From: Pseudomonadota bacterium
Lineage (GTDB): Bacteria > Myxococcota > Myxococcia > Myxococcales > Anaeromyxobacteraceae
DNA: 7,931 bases
Reading direction: 5' to 3'
Assembly: GCA_023428085.1 (NCBI GenBank)
Contig: JAEYZK010000015.1
Location: forward strand, 1 to 7,931
Positions 1 through 5,163 of the stretch are shown here, piece by piece. Under the pieces are notes generated by a model. It ran no database searches, was not told the origin of the DNA, and was given only the letters and a program-made list of their open reading frames with translations. The position numbers and the translations under genes were made by a program. Positions within the stretch are counted from its first letter, which is position 1. The number at the start of each line of letters is the position of its first letter.

Positions 1-1
1 G

Positions 2-874
2 CTCGCGACCGATCCGCGCGCGACGGAGGCGCTGCACCGGGCGTTCGGCCCCCTCGCGCGCGAGGTGCGCTCGACGCTCCGCGCCTGGCGGACGCGCGTC
101 GGCCCGCGCCGCGTGACCCGCCTCCACCTCGCGGGCGAGCTGGGCCGCCTCCCGGGGATGCCCGAGCTGCTCGCGCCCGAGGTGGACGGCCCGGTCCAGC
201 CGCTCGTGCTGGAGGGGCCCTCCGCCGTCATCCCGGCCGAGGACGCGCCGGGGTACGCGCTCGCCCTCGCGCTCGCGCTCCACGGCCACCAGGGCGCGCG
301 CGCGCCGCGGCTCAACCTGCGCCGCGGCGAGCACGCGTACACGCGCGACTTCGAGCACCTCCGCGGCCGCGTCGCGAAGCTCGCCTGGGCGGCCGCCGCG
401 GTGGTCCTGCTCGCGGTCGCGTCGGCCGGCGTGAAGGTGGCCGCCCTCTCGCGCCAGGAGGCGCTGCTCGAGCGCTCGCGGTGCGAGGCGGAGCAGAAGC
501 TCCTCGGCAAGTGCTACCCGAGCTGGGAGGAGGCGGAGTCCGTCCTCAAGGGCCGCGGCGCGGGCGGCGGCGCGCTCCCCAAGGTGAGCGCGGTGGACCT
601 CCTCGTGGACGTGGCGAACCGCATCCCCGCGGACGTGAAGGTCAAGTTCGACAAGATCGACCTGGCCCGCGAGAAGCTCCACCTCGAGGGCAGCACCGAC
701 AGCGCCGAGAACGTGGACCGCATGGTCAACGCCCTCAAGTCGTCGGCGTGCTTCCAGGACGCGAAGCCGGGCGCCTCGCGGCGCCGCGCCGACAGCAAGT
801 TCGAGTTCTCCATCGACGCGGGGCTCACCTGCCTCGAGTCCGGGGCCCCGCCCGCCGGGGCCGGGAGGGGGTGA
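2..874 (+). CDS. gspL: Type II secretion system inner-membrane protein GspL, C-terminal 290 aa (5' end outside window)
   Basis: GspL links the cytoplasmic secretion ATPase GspE to the inner-membrane platform and pairs with GspM. The reading frame is open to the window edge, so the start and most of the actin-like cytoplasmic domain are missing. Visible residues 1-100 resemble the end of a PilM/GspL actin-like fold (HLAGELGRLPGMPELL, then a GYALALALAL stretch). Next comes LNLRRGEHAYTRDF near residue 104, matching the family's NLRxGEF motif just before the membrane. One hydrophobic span lies at about residues 127-148 (LAWAAAAVVLLAVASAGV). A periplasmic ferredoxin-like domain of PilN/GspL type follows at about 150-280 (VSAVDLLVDVANRIPADVKV). 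This domain has four cysteines, at 161, 171, 250 and 277, which is unusual. The gene ends 3 bases before gspM. PilN-like proteins of type IV pili are the alternative, but adjacent gspM and gspN favour GspL. Confidence 0.86.
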   Translation, partial: LATDPRATEALHRAFGPLAREVRSTLRAWRTRVGPRRVTRLHLAGELGRLPGMPELLAPEVDGPVQPLVLEGPSAVIPAEDAPGYALALALALHGHQGARAPRLNLRRGEHAYTRDFEHLRGRVAKLAWAAAAVVLLAVASAGVKVAALSRQEALLERSRCEAEQKLLGKCYPSWEEAESVLKGRGAGGGALPKVSAVDLLVDVANRIPADVKVKFDKIDLAREKLHLEGSTDSAENVDRMVNALKSSACFQDAKPGASRRRADSKFEFSIDAGLTCLESGAPPAGAGRG

Positions 875-877
875 GGC

Positions 878-1447
878 ATGGAACCGATCCTGCGCCGGAT
901 CCGGCAGCTCCGCGGCGATCTCGCCGCGTGGATGGGCAAGCTCTCGCAGCGCGAGCGGGTCATGGTCTCGAGCGCCGCCGCGGCGGTGTTCGTGTTCGTG
1001 ACCTCGCTCACCTCGCTCTCGATCTCGAGCAGCATCAGCGAGCGTGAGCAGCGCATCGAGAGCCGGACCCGGTACCTGACCACGCTCTCCAAGTTCGCCG
1101 TCGGCTTCCGCGAGCGGCAGGCGGAGCGGCAGGCGCTGGAGCAGCGGCTCAAGGGGCCGCCGGTGCAGCTGCTGAGCTTCATCTCGCAGCAGGGCCAGCA
1201 GCAGCAGATCGAGGTCGGCGATCTCCGCCCGGCCCCGGTCCCCGACCCGCCGCAGGGGCTCACCGAGGAGGCCGTGGAGGTGAACGTCGCCCGCGTCGAG
1301 CTCGCCAAGCTCACCCGCTTCCTCCAGGCGCTGGAGCGCGGCCAGGGGGTCGTCCGGGTCCGCCGCCTGCGGCTCACGACCCGCGGCGACGACCCGCGCC
1401 AGGTGGACGCGACGTTCACCGTGTCCGCCTACGGGATGAAGGGCTGA
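878..1447 (+). CDS. gspM: Type II secretion system protein GspM
   Basis: GspM is a small bitopic inner-membrane protein that binds and stabilises GspL in the secretion platform. The 189-aa product has the expected size and layout. It has a short basic cytoplasmic N-terminus (residues 1-27, including LSQRERVMV, typical of the family) and one membrane span at about 28-50 (VMVSSAAAAVFVFVTSL). A charged coiled-coil-like segment at about 52-92 is rich in Glu, Arg and Gln. A C-terminal domain at about 97-189 fits the ferredoxin-like GspM fold, with strands around VEVNVARVELAKLTRFL and VVRVRRLRLTT. A glutamine-rich turn, QQGQQQQ, sits at residues 104-110. The ATG follows the gspL stop by 3 bases, and a GGAGG at 864-868 lies 9 bases upstream inside the gspL end, so the two are probably translationally coupled. 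The family is weakly conserved, so position in the operon carries much of the assignment. Confidence 0.86.
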   Translation: MEPILRRIRQLRGDLAAWMGKLSQRERVMVSSAAAAVFVFVTSLTSLSISSSISEREQRIESRTRYLTTLSKFAVGFRERQAERQALEQRLKGPPVQLLSFISQQGQQQQIEVGDLRPAPVPDPPQGLTEEAVEVNVARVELAKLTRFLQALERGQGVVRVRRLRLTTRGDDPRQVDATFTVSAYGMKG

Positions 1448-1457
1448 CGGAGGCATC

Positions 1458-2426
1458 ATGGCGCCCGCCTGGATGAAGAACCGGACCAACCTCCTCTACG
1501 GCGGCTTCGCCGTCCTCGCGTTCCTGCTCTCGCTCCGCTGGACGTTCCCGTCCGAGGCCGTGAAGGAGCGGCTCATCTACGAGGCCGGCGCGGCCGGCTG
1601 GCAGATCGACGTCCAGGACGTCAGCCCCGGCGGCCTGTTCGGCGTCCGCATGGAGGGCGTGACCCTCACCGACGCCGCGGGCATGAAGATGCCGCTGGAC
1701 GAGCTCGACGCCTCGCTCCGCGCGCTCCCGCTCCTCGTCGGGAGGCGGACCCTCGACTTCCGGGCGGCGCTCTACGGCGGGACCATCGAGGGCGAGGCCG
1801 ACCTCTCGGGCGCGACGCGGGACCTCGCGGTCCGCGTCGAGGGCGTGAACCTCATGCCGATCCTGCCGCTCCGGAAGGCGAGCGGCATCGACTTCGTCGG
1901 CGTCCTGAACGGGAGCGTGGACCTGACGTACCCGAGCGCGAACCCCGAGAAGGCCTCCGGCACGATCGACCTCGCGATCGAGAAGGGCGGCGTCGCCGGG
2001 GGCGCGGTGCCCGTCTCCGGGTTCCAGGATGGGTTCACCCTCTTCCCCATCGCGCTCGGGACCGTCCGCGCCGCCGGCACGGCCAAGGACGGCGTGCTGG
2101 ACCTGACGCGGATCGGGGCCTCGGGCGGCGACGTCGAGCTCGAGGGCGAGGCGGTCAAGGTGATGCTGCAGCCGCGGATCGCCTACTCGCCGATCGGCGG
2201 GCGCGCGCGGATCCGGTTCCAGCCCGCGCTCTGGCAGAAGCCCGCGGCGGCCAGCAAGAAGCCGGTGTTCGAGGCGATGATGATGAACGCCCGGACGCCG
2301 AACGGCGCGTACCAGTACCAGCTCTTCGGGTCCCTCGCGCTGCCCCGCCTCGCGGCCGCGCCGACCGGCGGGGAGGCGCCGCCGCCGAACCTGCCGCCGC
2401 CCGGCGGGCCGACGCGGGGGCGGTAG
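1458..2426 (+). CDS. gspN: Type II secretion system protein GspN, deltaproteobacterial type
   Basis: This 322-aa protein has one N-terminal membrane anchor at about residues 12-27 (LLYGGFAVLAFLLSLRW) and then a long periplasmic part made mostly of repeated beta-strand units. Examples are LYGGTIEGEADLSG (106-118), GVLNGSVDLTY (148-158), SGTIDLAIEKGGV (167-179) and IGASGGDVELEGEAV (219-233). This repeating pattern is typical of the AsmA/GspN type, thought to act as an accessory in the periplasm; its exact role in secretion is poorly known. The C-terminus (about 299-322) is a Pro/Gly-rich tail that is probably disordered. The ATG at 1458 was chosen because GGAGG at 1449-1453 lies just upstream with a short 4-base spacing, 10 bases after the gspM stop. 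Met6 (1473) is a possible alternative with more normal spacing. It is the last gene of the operon here. Confidence 0.84.
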   Translation: MAPAWMKNRTNLLYGGFAVLAFLLSLRWTFPSEAVKERLIYEAGAAGWQIDVQDVSPGGLFGVRMEGVTLTDAAGMKMPLDELDASLRALPLLVGRRTLDFRAALYGGTIEGEADLSGATRDLAVRVEGVNLMPILPLRKASGIDFVGVLNGSVDLTYPSANPEKASGTIDLAIEKGGVAGGAVPVSGFQDGFTLFPIALGTVRAAGTAKDGVLDLTRIGASGGDVELEGEAVKVMLQPRIAYSPIGGRARIRFQPALWQKPAAASKKPVFEAMMMNARTPNGAYQYQLFGSLALPRLAAAPTGGEAPPPNLPPPGGPTRGR

Positions 2427-2438
2427 CCGGGAGGGGGC

Positions 2439-2459
2439 CCCGACGGCTCCGCCGGCGGG
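2439..2459. terminator. GC-rich hairpin between convergent gspN and chemoreceptor genes (possible terminator)
   Basis: The arms CCCGACGGC (2439-2447) and GCCGGCGGG (2451-2459) pair over 9 positions with a single A/G mismatch around a 3-base loop. The hairpin starts 13 bases after the gspN stop and lies 37 bases beyond the chemoreceptor stop, so it could serve both converging transcripts. No T-run follows on either strand, so it does not fit a classical intrinsic terminator. In DNA this GC-rich such stems are also common by chance. Confidence 0.3.
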
Positions 2460-2496
2460 CGGGGGCGCAGCCTCCGTCAAACGTTGCGCAGCCCCG

Positions 2497-4974
2497 TCAG
2501 ACCTTGAACCGGTTCACCCGCTCGGAGAGCGCCCGGGCCCGCGAGCCGATCTGATCCGCCACGCCCGAGAGGCCGTGCACCGCGGACTCGTGCTCGCCCG
2601 CGGTGTGCGAGAGGGCCTCGAGCGCCTTCTTCAGGGCCTGGGTGGCGGCGTTGTGGTTCTCCACCGCCTCCGTGATCTCCTGGATCATGTTCTCGAGGCG
2701 GGCGACGCTGTCGAGCTGCCGGCGGCCCAGCATGGCCTGCTCCTCGAGCGTGCGCGCCACGCGGTCCGCCATCCCGGTGACGCCGCGCGAGACCGAGTGG
2801 ACGCCCCCGACGCTCCGGCCGACGAGCTGCACGGCCGAGGAGATCGCGCGCGAGCCCTCGGCGACCATCTCGACGAGGTTCGCCACCTCGCGCGTCGAGG
2901 CCGCGTGCGCCTGGACGGCGGTGCGGATGCCGGCGGCGGTCTCGCGCCCGTGCGCCGTGGACCGGCGGATCTCGGAGAGCGCCTCGACCGAGTTGCGGGC
3001 GAGCTGCACGCCCTCGACCGCGAGCGCATCGCCGCGGTCGATGAGCGAGGCCGTGCCCTCCACGTCCTCGCGCACCGAGTGGATGATGTCGCCGATCGAC
3101 TTCGTGGACCGGGCGATCTGGGCGGCCAGCTCGCGGATCTGGTCGGCGACCACCGCGAAGGCCTTGCCGTGCTCGCCCGCCTGCGAGGCGATGATCGAGG
3201 CGTTGAGCGAGAGCAGGTTCGTGCGCCCGGCGACCTCGGAGATGAAGTCCACGACCTGGTCGATGTCGTCCGACCGGCGGCCGAGGGCGGCGATGCGGCT
3301 GTGCGCGTCCGCCACGGCGCCGCGCAGCGTCTCGATCCCGTGGACCGTCCCCTCCAGCACCATCCCCGCCCGCTCCGCCGCCTCCGCGATCGCCGACGCG
3401 GTGCCCTCGCTCTCGGTCGCGGCCCGCTCCAGGCCCGCCACCGACGCCTTCACCTCGGCGAGGGTCCCGCCCGACCGCGCCGCCAGGCTCTCGAGCGCGG
3501 TGAGCCGGGTCTCCGCGTCGCGCCCCGCCGCGCCCAGGCTCTCCACCTCGGCGAGCGCTCCGGTCATGCCGCGTTCGAGCTCGCCCGCCTTGCGCTGGAC
3601 CTCCTCGAACGCCTGCGCCATCTCGGTGACGACGCGGCTCGTGCCGGCGACGTAGTCGGCGAGCCCGCCCACGCCGCGGGCGACCTGGGCCACCGAGCTC
3701 TCCATCGCCTGCACCGCCGACTGCACCGACCGCACGCCCTCGTGCTGCTCGAGCGCGCCGCGGCGGACCCGCTCGCCGATCGCGCCGGCCTCCATCGCCC
3801 CCGCGGAGACGTTCTCGCTCGCGGTCTGCACCTCGCGCACGAGGCCGGTGAGCCCCTGCGCCATCCGGCGGAACTGGGCCGCGAGGCGCCCCACCTCGTC
3901 GGCCGAGACCGACGCCGGGCTGGCCGTGAGGTCGCCCTCCGCGATCCGGTCCGCGGCCGTGCCCAGCTCGCGGAAGGGGATCGTGAGCGCCACCGAGGCG
4001 AGCCAGGCCAGCAGCCCCGCGCCGAGGAACGCCACGACGGCGGCGAGCAGGAGGGAGCGCCAGAACGGCGGGAGCCGGGCGAGGATCTCCTCCTCCTGCA
4101 GGTGGATCTCGGCGAACCCGCCGGCGAACGCGCGCGTGACCACGAAGCCCTGGGTGGTCATGGAGATGCCGAGGCGCGCGGGCCTCCCCGGCGCGCGATC
4201 GGAGAGGCCGCCGGCGAGGGCGAGCACGGACCCCTCCTCCGTCACGAGCGCCACCTTCCCGCCCGTGTCACGGGCCAGCACCAGCGCGACCTCCGCCGGC
4301 GGTCGGCTCCCGGGCCGGCCCAGGGCCGCGTCGGCGAGCTGGACGGTCGCGCGCGCGGTCTCCTGCACGACGGCGTCCCGGTGCTGGAGGTAGGCCACGG
4401 AGGCGACGAGCAGCACCGCGATGGCGTTCATGCCGACGCCGAGCGTGAGGATCTTCGCCCGCATGCTCCCGGGCGGGCGGTCGTCGGTGGCGAGCTCGAG
4501 CCGCGCGACCAGGGCCGGCAACCCCGCGGCCAGGACCGAGTACCCGACCATCGCGGCGAGGAGCGCCAGGCCGAAGCCGAGCGAGAAGGAGGCCACGGCG
4601 ACGTCGGGGGGGAGGCGCAGCCCCATGAACGCGTAGACCACGGTCAGCCCCGTCCCGACCGACCCCACGAGGAGGAGGAGGCGGGCGACGAGGTCGGGGA
4701 GCTGCATCGCGTTCGCGATGGCGGCGCGGGCGAGCTCGAGATCGATCGGGCCCGCGGGCGCGTCGAGCGCCTTCGCGAAGGGGCGGCCGAGGAACCGCAG
4801 CCCGAGGAACAGGCTCGCGGTCAGGAGGGCCCAGCAGCCGAAGGCCCCGAGGGCGATCGCGCCGCCCTGCCCGGGCTCGAGCGCGAGCGCGCCGCGGATC
4901 ATGAGGACGCCGAAGAGGAAGACGAAGGCTTCGGCGACGGAGGCTCTGCGGGCGAGGGCGTGGAGAGGGCGCAT
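2497..4974 (-). CDS. Methyl-accepting chemotaxis protein with six membrane spans, HAMP domain and long signalling coiled coil
   Basis: This is a transmembrane chemoreceptor of 825 aa that should control a CheA-type kinase through a CheW adaptor. Hydrophobic spans lie at about residues 12-32, 38-61, 95-117, 125-157, 174-196 and 306-330. A cytoplasmic N-terminus would place residues 197-305 in the periplasm as a small sensor domain that I cannot assign to a family. A HAMP domain follows at about 326-378 (TIPFRELGTAADRIAEGDL, then DEVGRL). The signalling domain runs from about 379 to the end, with the hairpin tip at 584-615 (GRTNLLSLNASIIASQAGEH). The tip is recognisable but departs from the usual EAARAGE consensus. 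There is no C-terminal CheR-docking pentapeptide (it ends NRFKV), and I find no clear methylation-site consensus. The start is fixed by an in-frame stop 12 bases upstream; no strong Shine-Dalgarno is visible. The gene converges on gspN and diverges from smc. The ligand is unknown. Confidence 0.94.
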   Translation of the reverse strand: MRPLHALARRASVAEAFVFLFGVLMIRGALALEPGQGGAIALGAFGCWALLTASLFLGLRFLGRPFAKALDAPAGPIDLELARAAIANAMQLPDLVARLLLLVGSVGTGLTVVYAFMGLRLPPDVAVASFSLGFGLALLAAMVGYSVLAAGLPALVARLELATDDRPPGSMRAKILTLGVGMNAIAVLLVASVAYLQHRDAVVQETARATVQLADAALGRPGSRPPAEVALVLARDTGGKVALVTEEGSVLALAGGLSDRAPGRPARLGISMTTQGFVVTRAFAGGFAEIHLQEEEILARLPPFWRSLLLAAVVAFLGAGLLAWLASVALTIPFRELGTAADRIAEGDLTASPASVSADEVGRLAAQFRRMAQGLTGLVREVQTASENVSAGAMEAGAIGERVRRGALEQHEGVRSVQSAVQAMESSVAQVARGVGGLADYVAGTSRVVTEMAQAFEEVQRKAGELERGMTGALAEVESLGAAGRDAETRLTALESLAARSGGTLAEVKASVAGLERAATESEGTASAIAEAAERAGMVLEGTVHGIETLRGAVADAHSRIAALGRRSDDIDQVVDFISEVAGRTNLLSLNASIIASQAGEHGKAFAVVADQIRELAAQIARSTKSIGDIIHSVREDVEGTASLIDRGDALAVEGVQLARNSVEALSEIRRSTAHGRETAAGIRTAVQAHAASTREVANLVEMVAEGSRAISSAVQLVGRSVGGVHSVSRGVTGMADRVARTLEEQAMLGRRQLDSVARLENMIQEITEAVENHNAATQALKKALEALSHTAGEHESAVHGLSGVADQIGSRARALSERVNRFKV

Positions 4975-5024
4975 CAGCCCGGAAGTCTACCGCTTTCCCG
5001 GGCCCGGAGCGGGTACCCCGCGAG

Positions 5025-5046
5025 CTTGCATGTAGTGTCATGCAAG
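5025..5046. repeat. Perfect 8-bp inverted repeat with 6-bp spacer, operator-like
   Basis: CTTGCATG (5025-5032) and CATGCAAG (5039-5046) are exact reverse complements around the spacer TAGTGT. The arms are AT-balanced, unlike the GC-rich palindromes common in this genome, so chance is a less likely explanation. The two half-sites are centred 14 bp apart, which suits a dimeric helix-turn-helix regulator. The repeat lies 51 bp from the chemoreceptor start and 117 bp from the smc start, so either gene could be its target. A short RNA hairpin is the alternative reading. I cannot name the protein that would bind it. Confidence 0.55.
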
Positions 5047-5075
5047 GCCGCGATTTTGATCGAGAAAATGGCCGC

Positions 5076-5091
5076 GCGCCCGGCCGGGCGC
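5076..5091. repeat. Perfect 16-bp GC palindrome upstream of smc
   Basis: GCGCCCGGCCGGGCGC is self-complementary over all 16 bases. As RNA it could form a 6-bp stem with a 4-base loop. No T-run follows on the plus strand. On the minus strand ATTTT occurs about 6 bases beyond the stem, too far for a normal terminator. With all 16 bases G or C, it carries less information than the 5025-5046 repeat and may be chance. Confidence 0.35.
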
Positions 5092-5126
5092 AAGGGCGAA
5101 AACCCCCCATTGATCAAGGGCTTCGC

Positions 5127-5153
5127 TTGAACGCCGGATCCGGCTCGTGATAT
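5127..5153 (+). promoter_or_regulatory. Possible smc promoter with a 12-bp palindrome in its spacer
   Basis: TTGAAC (5127-5132) matches the sigma-70 type -35 box at four of six positions. TGATAT (5148-5153) is a weak -10 candidate at three of six. The spacer is 15 bp, shorter than ideal. The perfect palindrome GCCGGATCCGGC (5133-5144) fills most of the spacer, where a bound repressor would block polymerase. If the boxes are real, transcription would begin only a few bases before the smc ATG. The box matches are weak, so this is tentative. Confidence 0.27.
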
Positions 5154-5163
5154 CGGCTTGGCC

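Larger units (their letters stand above)
4975..5163. promoter_or_regulatory. Divergent intergenic region between the chemoreceptor gene and smc
   Basis: No gene is supported in these 189 bases. They separate two genes pointing away from each other, so promoters for both should lie here. The region is less GC-rich than its surroundings, with A+T-rich patches around 5053-5069 and 5109-5118. Both patches contain TTGATC (5056-5061 and 5110-5115). Three perfect inverted repeats, listed separately, fall inside it. The chemoreceptor side (4975-5020) is GC-rich with no convincing -10 or -35 pair. Confidence 0.7.

Noticed and set aside
1187..1207. CAG-rich run in gspM as a possible tandem repeat
   Set aside because: Only six CAG codons, interrupted by one GGC. 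It encodes a short Gln-rich turn and is too short to call a repeat array.
514..1419. Minus-strand frame of about 301 codons opposite gspL and gspM
   Set aside because: Ser/Arg-rich composition typical of shadow frames; the plus-strand genes have coherent topology and ribosome sites.
1416..2480. Minus-strand frame of about 354 codons opposite gspN
   Set aside because: Composition is Arg/Gly/Glu-rich with no fold-like pattern. It covers the whole of gspN, which has a membrane anchor and family-like beta repeats.
5012..5030. Possible sigma-54 promoter using TTGCA before the chemoreceptor/smc gap
   Set aside because: The TTGC element is present, but the required GG about 10 bases upstream of the GC is CC here, and the minus-strand copy also lacks a -24 box.
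5071..5100. Intrinsic terminator for an upstream transcript at the 16-bp palindrome
   Set aside because: No T-run follows directly on either strand, and no gene on the plus strand ends upstream of it.
2575..5130. Open plus-strand reading frame of about 850 codons opposite the chemoreceptor gene
   Set aside because: Its translation is Arg/Gly/Asp/His/Leu-rich low complexity with no recognisable domain, while the minus-strand frame gives a clear HAMP and receptor protein. Long antisense frames are expected when third positions are nearly all G or C.
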